Source: Telluria beijingensis
Lineage (GTDB): Bacteria; Pseudomonadota; Gammaproteobacteria; Burkholderiales; Burkholderiaceae_D
NCBI RefSeq assembly: GCF_030770395.1
Contig: NZ_CP132480.1
Span: 1,221,115 to 1,285,114 of the forward strand
Reading direction: 5' to 3'
DNA: 64,000 nt
Part shown: piece by piece, positions 24,594 through 33,434 of the stretch
Layout: each line of letters begins with the position of its first letter
Numbering within the stretch: position 1 is the stretch's first letter
Notes under the pieces: model-generated
The model's database searches: none
What the model was told of the DNA's origin: nothing
What the model saw: the letters and a program-made list of their open reading frames with translations, nothing else
Position numbers and translations under genes: made by a program

Positions 24594-25867
24594 GCCAGCA
24601 TCGAAGGATTGGGTAAATGAGCGGGTGACTGGGCGCCCGGCTGCGCGGCCGCCGGCAGGCCGGGCAGCGCCGGTCCGTGGCGGCCATGTTCGGCGCACCA
24701 GCGCGCCAGCAGGCGCGCCTCGCCGGCCAGCAGGCGCTCGGCGCAATCGTACTCGGCCAGTTGCATGGTGCCGCAGCAGGCGCGCCGGTCTTGCCGCGCG
24801 CCGGGGGCGTCGCACACCCGCGCCGCCAGGGGCACGCCGGGGACGAAGGCGGCCGCCGGGCCGCCGCCATGGCCGGCCTCGACGACTTCGCGCCGGCTGA
24901 ACTGAAGGCGGATGGCGTCGGCATAGGCGGCCGGCTTGCCGTCGCCGGTCACCATCTGCAGCATGGCATTGACCACGTCGGCATAGGTGGCGGCCGTGTC
25001 GGGCGCGGCGATCAGGGCGCGCAGCAGCACGCCGCCCAGGTAGCCGGCCACCCGGTGCAGGACGGCGGCGTCGTCTTCGCGCGCGGGATCGCGCTCGTGG
25101 GCGAACAGGTCGGCCAGCACGTCGAACACGCCGCCGGTGAATACCTGCGAGATGGCGTGGACCTGGGTGCCGGCTTCGCTCAGCTTGATGTCGTTGTCGG
25201 CATTGCGCAGGCCGCTGCTATTGCCGAGCGCCAGCCCGAACTGCTCGGCGATGTCGGCCAGGAAGGATTTGTCGCGCAGGTCGGCCTTGGTCTGGGCGAT
25301 CACGGCTTCGCACTGGTCGAGCTGGGACAGGGCCAGGAAGATCGCGGTGAGGTCGCCGAAGGCTTCGTGCAGGCCGCCGGTCTGGGGCGGGGCGTCGGCC
25401 TGCAGCCACTGCGGCTTGATGCCGTCGAGTACCGCGTGCGCAGTCTCATGCGACACGATGTCGAACGAGCGGCAGGTAAACACCCGGTCGGTCGCCCCGT
25501 TGGGGATGAAGTCGCCGAACTTGAGGCAGGCCTGGCTGCGGCTGTAGAAGGCGTTCATGACGTTGGGCAGGCCGTGCGGGAAGACCAGCAGCGGCCGGGT
25601 GTCGGCACTGCTGTTCCATTGCCAGGGCAGGGGCATGGCGCTGCCGGCGGCGGCCAGGGCGCGCTGGTACATGGTCAATGTCTGGCGCACCACGACGAAG
25701 GTGTGGACGGCGTCGAACTGCGGCGTGTCGGGCTGGGTGACGAAGTCGCCGAAGGCGTTCGGCTCGACCGCGGCGATGCCCGGTTCGCCGGGCGCGATGC
25801 GGGCGTCGCGCGGACCGGCCAGCACCACGCCCGGCAGATACGCCTTGCGGGTGCCGATTTCGCCCAC
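24590..25867 (-). CDS. M4-like zinc metalloprotease, catalytic part
   Basis: A reading frame of 425 residues from a GTG at 25867. It carries the zinc site HETAH (in IVSHETAHAVLDGIKPQWLQ), a third ligand in GGLHEAFGDLTAIF equivalent to the M4 GxxNExxSD motif, and VHAISQVFTGGVFD resembling the thermolysin active-site His segment. The C-terminus is Cys- and Ala-rich. The GTG has no ribosome site; the same frame continues upstream through one TGA (25883-25885) into another open frame with a strong ribosome site. This is therefore probably the larger part of one interrupted gene. Coupled to the emfourin-like gene. Confidence 0.75.
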   Translation of the reverse strand: MGEIGTRKAYLPGVVLAGPRDARIAPGEPGIAAVEPNAFGDFVTQPDTPQFDAVHTFVVVRQTLTMYQRALAAAGSAMPLPWQWNSSADTRPLLVFPHGLPNVMNAFYSRSQACLKFGDFIPNGATDRVFTCRSFDIVSHETAHAVLDGIKPQWLQADAPPQTGGLHEAFGDLTAIFLALSQLDQCEAVIAQTKADLRDKSFLADIAEQFGLALGNSSGLRNADNDIKLSEAGTQVHAISQVFTGGVFDVLADLFAHERDPAREDDAAVLHRVAGYLGGVLLRALIAAPDTAATYADVVNAMLQMVTGDGKPAAYADAIRLQFSRREVVEAGHGGGPAAAFVPGVPLAARVCDAPGARQDRRACCGTMQLAEYDCAERLLAGEARLLARWCAEHGRHGPALPGLPAAAQPGAQSPAHLPNPSMLA

Positions 25868-25882
25868 CGAGGGGTCTTGCTT

Positions 25883-26176
25883 TCACATGAGTACGCGGGC
25901 GCCGGGCACTGGCGGCGGTGCTTCGGTCCCCGGCGGCGGCTCGGCTTGCGGGCCCTCGGGTTCTTCGAGCAGGCGGGCGGCGCGGTGCTGCTGGCGGTAG
26001 GGCGCGCTCGGGGTGGGGACGAAGCGCGCCGGAGGCTGTGCGGCCTGCGCCGCCTCTGGCTCGCCCGGCAACAGGCGGTTCGCTGGCACGACGGGGGTTT
26101 CCATGACGAGTCCTCGCGTAATGACGGGATGCGTCTTCATCCTCGCGCTCCCCGCCGGGCGCGCTTTGATACTCAT
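25883..26176 (-). pseudogene. N-terminal part of the split metalloprotease gene
   Basis: Ninety-seven codons from ATG 26176, which has an excellent GGAGG ribosome site 8 nt upstream, to a TGA at 25883-25885. The product is Pro/Ala-rich (PANRLLPGEPEAAQ, RFVPTPSAPYRQQHRAARLL) and has no known domain, as expected for a pro-region or linker. It is in the same frame as the catalytic part, with only the TGA and five codons between. Together the two would make about 528 residues. Either a nonsense mutation, a sequencing error, or two separately translated pieces. Confidence 0.6.
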
Positions 26177-26283
26177 CAATTGAGCCTCCGTGTAGCGGCC
26201 TGTTGTAGCGAGCTCTGGCATAGCCTGGCCGCAACTGGCATCATGGCGGATTGTTTGCAATCGATTCAGGAAGGAACAGCCAG

Positions 26284-26568
26284 ATGGCGGAAATCAGCAT
26301 CGTCCAGCAGCACAGCCTGAGCCCGGACGCGGCGCGCACTGCAGCCGAGCAGGTGGCGCAGCGGATCGCGGCCGAATACGGCCTGGAATGCAGGTGGGAC
26401 GGCGATGTGCTGCGCTTCGAGCGCAGTGGGGTGGAGGGGATGTTGACACTGGAAGACCAGCGCGCCGCGATGCGCATCCGCCTGGGCTTCTTCATGGGCG
26501 CGTTCGCGCCGGCCATCGAGGCCAAGGTGGCGGAGAAGATGCGCAAGACCTTCGCCGCCGCGGCGTGA
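26284..26568 (+). CDS. Polyhydroxyalkanoic acid system family protein
   Basis: A 94-residue protein of the PHA-system family (PHA_gran_rgn): the start MAEISIVQQHSLSPDAARTA, AAEYGLECRWDGDVLRFERSG and the C-terminal amphipathic segment FFMGAFAPAIEAKVAEKMRK. Genes of this family occur with PHA metabolism and are thought to act at granules. The exact role is not established. Its stop is 3 bp from the convergent acyl-CoA-binding gene. Confidence 0.85.
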   Translation: MAEISIVQQHSLSPDAARTAAEQVAQRIAAEYGLECRWDGDVLRFERSGVEGMLTLEDQRAAMRIRLGFFMGAFAPAIEAKVAEKMRKTFAAAA

Positions 26569-26571
26569 GGC

Positions 26572-26826
26572 TTAACCCTTCAGTTCCTCGATCAGGTCGA
26601 CATACTGCTGCTGGGCTTCCTCTTGCGACGTGCCCTGCAGGCCGGCCCAGGCATCGTACTTGGCGCGCGCCACGAAATCGGTCATGCCCGGACGCTCGCC
26701 GGTCACGTCGCCGCTCGAACCCTGCTTGAACAGCGCGTAAATCTTCAGCAAGGTCATGTTGTCGGGACGCTCCGACAGGTTCTTCGAATCGATCTGGGCC
26801 TGGTTGAACTGTTCCTGCAAGCTCAT
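26572..26826 (-). CDS. Acyl-CoA-binding protein
   Basis: An 84-residue four-helix acyl-CoA-binding protein. Diagnostic residues are LLKIYALFKQGSSGDV and the WAGLQGTSQEEAQQQYVDLI segment, which provide the Tyr, Lys and Trp contacts to the CoA. It would buffer or deliver cytoplasmic long-chain acyl-CoA, plausibly for lipid or PHA metabolism. Standard length for the family. Confidence 0.95.
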   Translation of the reverse strand: MSLQEQFNQAQIDSKNLSERPDNMTLLKIYALFKQGSSGDVTGERPGMTDFVARAKYDAWAGLQGTSQEEAQQQYVDLIEELKG

Positions 26827-26945
26827 GGAAACTCCTGTGATGGTTGATTGCGGTATTGTCGCTTGGACAATGCGGCAAGCATCTTAGCGCAGGGTAGAGG
26901 CGGGCACGGGAAATCCGGCCGCACTTTAGAAGGGAAGTTCAAATG

Positions 26946-26992
26946 CCGCCGTCAAGACGGCGGACCGTGCGCCGCCGCAGGACGGCGCACGG
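26946..26992. repeat. Two adjacent perfect hairpins after the FKBP gene
   Basis: Hairpin one has arms CCGCCGTC and GACGGCGG (26946-26963, 2-nt loop). Hairpin two has arms CCGTGCGCCG and CGGCGCACGG (26965-26992, 8-nt loop). They lie just downstream of the FKBP gene on the minus strand but lack a T run. Confidence 0.6.
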
Positions 26993-27002
26993 GCAAATGC
27001 GC

Positions 27003-27359
27003 TTAGACGGCCAGCAGGTCGACGTCGAAGATCAGGGTCGCGTTCGGCGGGATCACGCCGCCGGCGCCGCGTGCGCCGTAGCCGAGGCTGGCCGGAATGG
27101 TCAGGCGGCGCGAACCGCCGACCTTCATGCCCTGCACGCCTTCGTCCCAGCCGCGGATCACGTGGCCGGCGCCGAGCGCGAACTCGAACGGGTCGTTGCG
27201 GTCCTTGCTCGAATCGAACTTGGCGCCCAGGCTGCCGTCGTCGTTGCGCAGCCAGCCGGTGTAGTGCACGGTGACGTGCTGGCCGGCTTTCGCCTCGGCG
27301 CCTTCGCCGGTGACGAGTTCTTCGTATTGCAGGCCGGATTCGGTGGTGATGGTGGACAT
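27003..27359 (-). CDS. FKBP-type peptidyl-prolyl isomerase
   Basis: A 118-residue single-domain FKBP without signal peptide or dimerisation domain, so cytoplasmic. It shows VTVHYTGWLRNDDGSLG, FDSSKDRNDPFEFALG, VIRGWDEGVQGMKVGG and IPASLGYGARGAGGVIPPNA, the aromatic proline pocket. It catalyses cis-trans isomerisation of X-Pro bonds in folding proteins. Confidence 0.96.
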   Translation of the reverse strand: MSTITTESGLQYEELVTGEGAEAKAGQHVTVHYTGWLRNDDGSLGAKFDSSKDRNDPFEFALGAGHVIRGWDEGVQGMKVGGSRRLTIPASLGYGARGAGGVIPPNATLIFDVDLLAV

Positions 27360-27479
27360 GGTCTTCCTTGTTGTTCAGATTGAACGACGATTGTAGTCCA
27401 TGGGTCCATCCGGTGTCATCCCGTAGAATGGCGGCATCACACTTTCACCAGGAGACTCCATGCCGCGAAGGACCATCCC

Positions 27480-28295
27480 ATGAACGGCGTCCTCACTGCC
27501 TGCCGGCGCGCCCTGCGCGCACAGTTCAGCCGCCGCATGCTGCTGCTGTCGTTGGCGCCGCTGCTGCTGGCGCTGACCCTGTGGGGCGTCGCCATGTGGC
27601 TCGGACTGCAGCCCCTGCTCGACTGGCTGCACGGCCTGTTCGCCGATTACGGCGGCTTCGAGACCAGCGGCAGCATGCTCGAAATGGTCGGCCTGGGCAT
27701 GTTGAAGGTGATGGTGGTGCCGCTGATGGCGATCGTGCTGCTGCTGCCGCTGATGATCGGCTCGGCCCTGCTGTTCGTGGGCGTGGTGGCGATGCCGGCC
27801 ATCGAGTCGCACGTCGGCAAGCGCCAGTTTCCCGGGCTCGAAAAGAAAGAGGGCGGCTCCTTCTTGGGCAGCGTGGCGATCAACCTGGGCAGTACCGCCG
27901 TGTTCGCCCTGCTGTGGCTGTTCACCCTCCCGCTGTATGCGGTACCGCCGCTGGCCTGGCTGGTGCAGGCCAGCCTGTGGGCCTGGGTGACCTCGCGCGT
28001 GATGAGCTACGATGCGCTGGCCGCCCACGCCACCCAGGCCGAGCGCCTGGCCCTGATGCGCCGCCGCCGGCCGGCCCTGCTCGCCATCGGCTTCGTCACC
28101 GGCCTGGCCGGCGCGCTGCCGGGCATCGTCTGGATGGGCGGCGCCGTGCTGTCGATCGTGCTGTTCCCGGTCCTGGCCCTGGTGTCGCTGTGGCTGTACG
28201 TGATGATTTTCCTGTTCGCAGGGCTCTGGTTCCAGTTCTACTGTTTGCAGGCATTGGAAGAACTCCGATTGGCAGAGGCGACCCAGCCTGCGTGA
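27480..28295 (+). CDS. EI24 / CysZ-like membrane protein
   Basis: A 271-residue inner-membrane protein with several long hydrophobic segments (LLLSLAPLLLALTLWGVAMW, MVVPLMAIVLLLPLMIGSAL, FALLWLFTLPLYAVPPLAWL, IVLFPVLALVSLWLYVMIFL). The EI24 domain family includes the sulfate transporter CysZ. The motif VTSRVMSYDALAAHA matches the conserved EI24/CysZ region. Transport substrate not known here; there are no cys genes nearby. Confidence 0.85.
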   Translation: MNGVLTACRRALRAQFSRRMLLLSLAPLLLALTLWGVAMWLGLQPLLDWLHGLFADYGGFETSGSMLEMVGLGMLKVMVVPLMAIVLLLPLMIGSALLFVGVVAMPAIESHVGKRQFPGLEKKEGGSFLGSVAINLGSTAVFALLWLFTLPLYAVPPLAWLVQASLWAWVTSRVMSYDALAAHATQAERLALMRRRRPALLAIGFVTGLAGALPGIVWMGGAVLSIVLFPVLALVSLWLYVMIFLFAGLWFQFYCLQALEELRLAEATQPA

Positions 28296-28658
28296 GCGGC
28301 GTATCGATATGGATCAACAGATGGCTGTGCACCGAAGGCGTTTCCGATGCGTTAAGTATTGATAGCCAATATTGAAGCCACTGTTGACTCAAGACACTGG
28401 GCAATATCACTCCGTCAAGAGCGCGTTGTTTTTTTGCGAAAATATTCCAAGCACAGCAAATTTGTTAAACGGCGCCTCGCGCGGGACGTATTGATGTGGT
28501 GGAATATTGCCTACGGACGGTGCGATCTGGAGTGGGATTGCACCACCAGTGTGCGAACTAACAAGGACCACGATCACTCGAACGGACCGGCAGCAATACG
28601 GATGGCGAGCAGGTTGGCGGGGATTGCGAGCGTTTTGATTCAGACCGGTTAAGCCATC
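28296..28658. other. Intergenic stretch without recognised features
   Basis: These 363 bp have lower GC than the flanking genes. A 97-codon frame at 28359-28652 has no ribosome site or recognisable sequence and is not called. No terminator or promoter stands out. Confidence 0.5.
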
Positions 28659-31600
28659 ATGGAAAGTATTCGCCGTCTCGGACGGCCAAGTAATGTGTCC
28701 GGCAAGCGCGCCGCGGGCGAGCGCAGCGAGCCGACGTTCGGCGACGCCGTCGCCACCGCCGCGCCAGCCAATGCCGCTGCCGCGGCAGGCGCGCCCGCGC
28801 TCGCGGCCGGCGGCAACGACGTCCCCCTGTACGAAGCCTTCCCGCACCTGGCGGGCAATGGCGGCATTCCCGGTGGCCCGCAGGGCGAGCCGGGCGACGA
28901 CGAGCCGGCGCCGCGCAAGCGCCGCTGGAAGCTGTGGCTGGTGCTGTTCCTGCTGTTGCTGGTCGCGCTCCTGGCCGCCTGGGCCGTGCTCGAGACGCGC
29001 ACCTCGCGCCTGCAGGCCAGGATCTTCGCCGACATGGCCAGCGAGCTCACCTATCGCGTGGAGAACGGCCCGAGCACGGCAATCCGCTTCCCGGCCGCCA
29101 GCCCCTATGACACCCGGCTCGGCTATGCCGGCCTGCCGCAGTATCTCGAGCGGCTGCAGACGCGCGACTATGCCATCGCGGCCCAGGCGCGCATCTCGCC
29201 GCAGATGGTCAAGATGGCCGACCTCGGCCTGTACGCCACCTACCACGAAAAGACCAAGGTCGGCCTCGAGATCCTCGACTGCCGTTCGCAGCCGATCTAC
29301 ACCTCGCGCTTCCCCGAGCGCTACTACGACAAGTTCGACGCCGCGCCCCCGCTGCTGGTGCAAAGCCTGCTGTTCATCGAGAACCGCGAACTGCTCGACG
29401 CCGCCCATCCGCGCCGCAACCCGGCGGTCGAATGGGACCGCTTCTCGAAGGCCGTGTTCGACAAGACCCTGTCCAGCATCGGCCTGGGTGGTGGCGGGCG
29501 CGTGGCCGGCGGCAGCACGCTGGCGACCCAGATCGAGAAATACCGGCACTCGCCCGAAGGCCGCACCAGTTCGACCACCGACAAGATCATCCAGATGGCC
29601 TCGGCCACCCTGCGCGCCTACCAGGACGGCGAGGACACCACCGGTTCGCGGCGCCAGATCGTGCTCGACTACCTGAACACGGTGCCGCTGTCGGCCAAGT
29701 CGGGCTATGGCGAAGTGAACGGCATCGGCGACGGCCTGTGGGTCTGGTATGGCCGCGACTTCGACAAGGTGACCCAGATGCTCAAGGGCCCGATGACGAG
29801 CCCCGATGCCGTGCTGGCCTACAAGGAAGCGCTGTCCCTGATGATTGCCCAGCGCCGTCCGGCGTATTACCTGGGCGCGGGCGAACCCGACCTCGAGGTG
29901 CTGACCGACAGCCACCTGCGCGTGCTGGCCCAGGCCGGCGTGATCTCGCCCCAGCTGCGCGACGCCGCCCTGAACGTCAAGCTGCAGCCGGCCCTGCACA
30001 GCGGCGTGGCGCCGCCGCCGGCCGATGCGTTTGTCTCGCGCAAGGCGGCCAATGCGGTGCGCAACCACCTCGGCTACCTGATCGGCGATTCGCGCCTGTA
30101 CAACGTCGACCGCCTCGACCTGTCGGTGGTCTCGACCCTGGACAGCAATGCCCAGCAGGCGGTGACGGCGGCCCTGCGCCAGCTGTCCGACGCCGAACAC
30201 GCGAAAGCGGCCGGCCTGACCGGCAAGGGCCTGCTCGGCAACGGCGACCCGGCCCAGGTGGTGTACAGCTTCACCCTGATGGAGCGGGGCGAGCACGTGA
30301 ATTACCTGCGGGTCCAGACCGACAACTACGACCAGCCGCTCGACATCAACGAGGGCGCCAAGCTCGATCTCGGTTCGACCGCCAAGCTGCGCACGCTGGT
30401 GACCTATCTCGACATTTTTGATCAGCTGCACAAGCGCTTCGAGCCGCTGGATAAAATCGGCCTGCACGGCGTCGAGGTCGACCCGAAAGACCGCATGTCG
30501 CAGTGGGCGCTGGAATACTTCCAGACCCTGCCGGACGGCGCCGACCGAGGCCTGAAGCCGATGCTGGACGCCGCCATGGCGCGCCGCTACTCGGCCAATC
30601 CGGGCGAGCGCTTCATGACCGGCGGCGGCCTGCACACCTTCGGCAACTTCAGCCGCCTGGACAACGACAAGATCATGGACGTGCACCAGGCGCTGCGCCA
30701 GTCCACCAACCTGGTGTTCGTGCGCATGATGCGCGACGTGGTGCGCTACTACATGTTCCAGCTGCCGGGCTCCTCGGCCCAGCTGCTGGCCGACGCCAAC
30801 GATCCGCGCCGCGCCGCCTACCTGGCGCGCTTCGCCGACAACGAGGGCAAGGATTTCCTGGCCAAGTTCTGGAACAAGTACAAGGGCAAGACCCCGGCCG
30901 AGATCGAGGCGCTGCTGTTCTCCGGCGTGCGTCCGCTGGCCTCGAAGCTCGCCGCGGCCCACCGCACGGTGGCGCCGAACGCCACGCTGGAACACTTCGG
31001 CGCCTTCATCAATGCGACCCTGCCGTCGGCCAACGAGATCGATCCCGAGCGCATCCCCAAGATGTACGAGATGTACGATCCGCGCAATATGTCGCTGGCC
31101 GACCGCGGCTACGTGGCCTCGGTGCACCCGCTCGAACTGTGGCTGGTGAGCTATCTGCGCACGCATCCCAAGGCCACCTGGTCCGAGGTCACCGCCGCCA
31201 GCGTCGAGGAGCGCCAGGAAGTCTACCAGTGGCTGTTCAAGACCAGCCGCAAGAACGCCCAGGACAAGCGCATCGCCGGCCTGCTCGAGGTCGAGGCCTT
31301 CCTCAAGATCCACGCCCAGTGGAAGAAGATGGGCTATCCCTTCGATTCGCTGGTACCGTCGTTCGCGACCACGCTGGGCGCCTCGGCCGACCGGCCGGCC
31401 TCGCTGGCCGAGCTGATGGGCATCATCATCAACGGCGGCGTGCGCAAGCCGATCGAGCGCATCGATTCGCTGCACTTCGCCAAGGACACGCCGTACGAGA
31501 CGCTGGTCAAGCGCAACAAGGGCGGCGGCAAGGAGCAGGTGCTGGCGCCGGAAGTCGCGCGCACGGTGGCCGACGCCATCCAGGGCGTGGTCTCGGACGG

Positions 31601-31958
31601 CACCGCCAAGCGCGTCAAGACCGCCTTCGTGCAGGCCGACGGCAGCGTGATCGCGCTGGGCGGCAAGACCGGCACCGGCGACCAGCGCTTCGACGTGTAT
31701 GCGCGCGGTGGACGCCTGATCGAATCGCGCTACGTGAACCGCTCGGCCACGTTCGTGTTCAATATCGGCGAGCGCTTTTACGGCAGCATGACGGCCTATG
31801 TGCACGGTCCGCAGTCCGAGCACTACGACTTCACCAGCGCGCTGCCGGTGCAGTTGCTGGTGACCCTGGCGCCGAGCCTGATGCCGATGATCGAGCCAGG
31901 GCCGGCCCCGGCGCCGGGTGCAGCCCCCGCTGCGGCCCAGCGCCAGTGCGTGCGTTGA
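28659..31958 (+). CDS. Large class A-type penicillin-binding protein (glycosyltransferase 51/transpeptidase)
   Basis: A 1099-residue protein. A disordered Ala/Gly/Pro-rich cytoplasmic tail (1-90) precedes one membrane helix (about 88-110, WLVLFLLLLVALLAAWAV). The glycosyltransferase-51-like part lies at about 230-420 (FIENREL, GGSTLATQIEKYRHSPEG, LDYLNTVPLSAKSGYGEVNG). The penicillin-binding part has an SxxK-like LGSTAKLRT near 570, an SxN-like QSTNLVFV near 682 and the KTG box GGKTGTGD near 1002. It is longer than E. coli PBP1A and divergent in its GT51 motif, like a separate family seen in proteobacteria. Probable role is peptidoglycan synthesis. Confidence 0.85.
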   Translation: MESIRRLGRPSNVSGKRAAGERSEPTFGDAVATAAPANAAAAAGAPALAAGGNDVPLYEAFPHLAGNGGIPGGPQGEPGDDEPAPRKRRWKLWLVLFLLLLVALLAAWAVLETRTSRLQARIFADMASELTYRVENGPSTAIRFPAASPYDTRLGYAGLPQYLERLQTRDYAIAAQARISPQMVKMADLGLYATYHEKTKVGLEILDCRSQPIYTSRFPERYYDKFDAAPPLLVQSLLFIENRELLDAAHPRRNPAVEWDRFSKAVFDKTLSSIGLGGGGRVAGGSTLATQIEKYRHSPEGRTSSTTDKIIQMASATLRAYQDGEDTTGSRRQIVLDYLNTVPLSAKSGYGEVNGIGDGLWVWYGRDFDKVTQMLKGPMTSPDAVLAYKEALSLMIAQRRPAYYLGAGEPDLEVLTDSHLRVLAQAGVISPQLRDAALNVKLQPALHSGVAPPPADAFVSRKAANAVRNHLGYLIGDSRLYNVDRLDLSVVSTLDSNAQQAVTAALRQLSDAEHAKAAGLTGKGLLGNGDPAQVVYSFTLMERGEHVNYLRVQTDNYDQPLDINEGAKLDLGSTAKLRTLVTYLDIFDQLHKRFEPLDKIGLHGVEVDPKDRMSQWALEYFQTLPDGADRGLKPMLDAAMARRYSANPGERFMTGGGLHTFGNFSRLDNDKIMDVHQALRQSTNLVFVRMMRDVVRYYMFQLPGSSAQLLADANDPRRAAYLARFADNEGKDFLAKFWNKYKGKTPAEIEALLFSGVRPLASKLAAAHRTVAPNATLEHFGAFINATLPSANEIDPERIPKMYEMYDPRNMSLADRGYVASVHPLELWLVSYLRTHPKATWSEVTAASVEERQEVYQWLFKTSRKNAQDKRIAGLLEVEAFLKIHAQWKKMGYPFDSLVPSFATTLGASADRPASLAELMGIIINGGVRKPIERIDSLHFAKDTPYETLVKRNKGGGKEQVLAPEVARTVADAIQGVVSDGTAKRVKTAFVQADGSVIALGGKTGTGDQRFDVYARGGRLIESRYVNRSATFVFNIGERFYGSMTAYVHGPQSEHYDFTSALPVQLLVTLAPSLMPMIEPGPAPAPGAAPAAAQRQCVR

Positions 31959-33373
31959 AGCCGGTGGGCGAGGCAGGCGGCGCGCACGGCAAGGGCCTGC
32001 GCGCGCGCCTGCAGAATTTTTCCATCGTCTCGCTGCGCGACCTGGTGGTGGCGTCCGGCCCGACCATCCTGATGGTGGGGGCGGCCGTGCTGCTGGCCTA
32101 CTGGTGGGTCGATCCGGCGCCGCCGCGCAGCCTGCGGCTGGCCACCGGCCAGGAGAACTCCGCCTACGAGCAGTTCGGCAAGCAGTACGCCAGCCTGCTC
32201 GCGCGCGACGACATCAAGGTGGCCCTGCAGCCGACCCTGGGCTCGCGCGACAACCTGCAGCGCCTGCTGGCGGGCGAGGCCGACGTGGCCTTCGTGCAGA
32301 GCGGCTCGACCGACGGCGACACCATGAACGCGCAGGATGGCGACGCCGCCGAGCGCCAGGAACTGGTGTCGCTGGGCAGCCTGTTCACCGAACCGGTCTG
32401 GCTGTTCCTGCGCGCGGAGGCCAAGGTGACGAACCTGACCGACCTGCGCGGCAAGCGCATCAACCTGGGCCCGGAAGGCACCGGCGTGCCGCGCCTGCTG
32501 CGCCAGGTGCTCGACGCCAACGGCATCGAACCCAAGGATGTGCAGATCGGCGACCTGGCCGACACCCCGGCCACGGTGGAGCTGCTGGCCGGCCGCATCG
32601 ACGGCCTGGTGTTCTCGTCGGCGCCCGAAGCGCCGCTGATCCAGATGCTGCTGCAGACGCCTGGCATCCGGTTGTTCGATTTCGCCCAGGCCGAAGCCTA
32701 TACGCGGCGCCTGCCGTTCCTGACCCATGTGGTGCTGCCGCGCGGGATCGTCGACCTGGGCCGCAATATCCCGGCCCAGGACTACCACCTGATCGCGCCG
32801 ACCGCGACCCTGGTGGCGCGCGAGGACATCCATCCGGCCCTGGTGGGCCTGCTGGTGAAATCGGCCACCCAGATCCACGGCGGGGCCGGCTGGTTCCAGC
32901 AGCAGGGCCAGTTCCCGTCGCCGAGATATACCGAGATCCCGGTGGCGCCCGAGGCCGCGCGTTACTATCGCGACGGCCCGCCCTTCATGCAGCGCTACCT
33001 GAGCTTCTGGCTGGCCAACCTGGCCGAGCGCCTGTGGATCGTGGTGGTGGCGCTGACGGCCTTGCTCATTCCGCTGTCGAAGATCGTGCCGCCGATTTAC
33101 GTGTGGCGCGTGCGTTCGCGCGTGTACCGCTGGTATGGCGAACTGCGCGCGATCGAGCAGGCGCTGGAAGACGCCGGGCCCGAGCCGGGCGATGCCGTGC
33201 GCAAGGACTTGCTGCGGCGCCTGGACGGGCTCGAGGACCGGGTCAACCACATCTCGGTGCCGCTGGCCTATGCCGACGAGCTGTATCGGCTGCGCAGCCA
33301 TATCCACCTGGTGCGCGAGCGGATTCGCGGCGTGCAGGAAGACGAAGCGGCGGCGGCGCCCCTGGCAAAGTAG
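31955..33373 (+). CDS. TAXI-family TRAP-type solute-binding protein, membrane-anchored
   Basis: About 472 residues. An N-terminal membrane anchor (PTILMVGAAVLLAYWWVDP) is followed by a TAXI-type binding domain (LATGQENSAYEQFGKQYASL, GEADVAFVQSGSTDGD, LRGKRINLGPEGTG) and then a second membrane helix near residue 360 (LWIVVVALTALLIPLSKIV) with a cytoplasmic helical tail. The start is probably TTG at 31955, overlapping the stop of the preceding gene (TTGA); GTG at 31964 is an alternative. The ligand is unknown, and no TRAP permease is next to it. Similar anchored TAXI proteins occur alone in betaproteobacteria. Confidence 0.82.
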   Translation: MKPVGEAGGAHGKGLRARLQNFSIVSLRDLVVASGPTILMVGAAVLLAYWWVDPAPPRSLRLATGQENSAYEQFGKQYASLLARDDIKVALQPTLGSRDNLQRLLAGEADVAFVQSGSTDGDTMNAQDGDAAERQELVSLGSLFTEPVWLFLRAEAKVTNLTDLRGKRINLGPEGTGVPRLLRQVLDANGIEPKDVQIGDLADTPATVELLAGRIDGLVFSSAPEAPLIQMLLQTPGIRLFDFAQAEAYTRRLPFLTHVVLPRGIVDLGRNIPAQDYHLIAPTATLVAREDIHPALVGLLVKSATQIHGGAGWFQQQGQFPSPRYTEIPVAPEAARYYRDGPPFMQRYLSFWLANLAERLWIVVVALTALLIPLSKIVPPIYVWRVRSRVYRWYGELRAIEQALEDAGPEPGDAVRKDLLRRLDGLEDRVNHISVPLAYADELYRLRSHIHLVRERIRGVQEDEAAAAPLAK

Positions 33374-33434
33374 GTATCTGCTTCGGAAATCCGATTACAC
33401 TGGCGGCCTCCCGTGTTTTTGTCCGAAGGAAGTC

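Noticed and set aside
25883..25885. TGA in the metalloprotease gene as a selenocysteine codon
   Set aside because: There is no visible SECIS-like hairpin right after the TGA, the site lies in a Pro-rich linker, and the family has no known selenoprotein.
28359..28652. 97-codon frame before the penicillin-binding protein
   Set aside because: No ribosome site and no family-like segments; it looks random.
28407..31823. Very long open frame (1138 codons) antisense to the penicillin-binding protein gene
   Set aside because: High GC leaves antisense frames free of stops; the translated sequence is low-complexity His/Gln/Arg/Val-rich with no domain, while the plus strand has clear enzymatic motifs.
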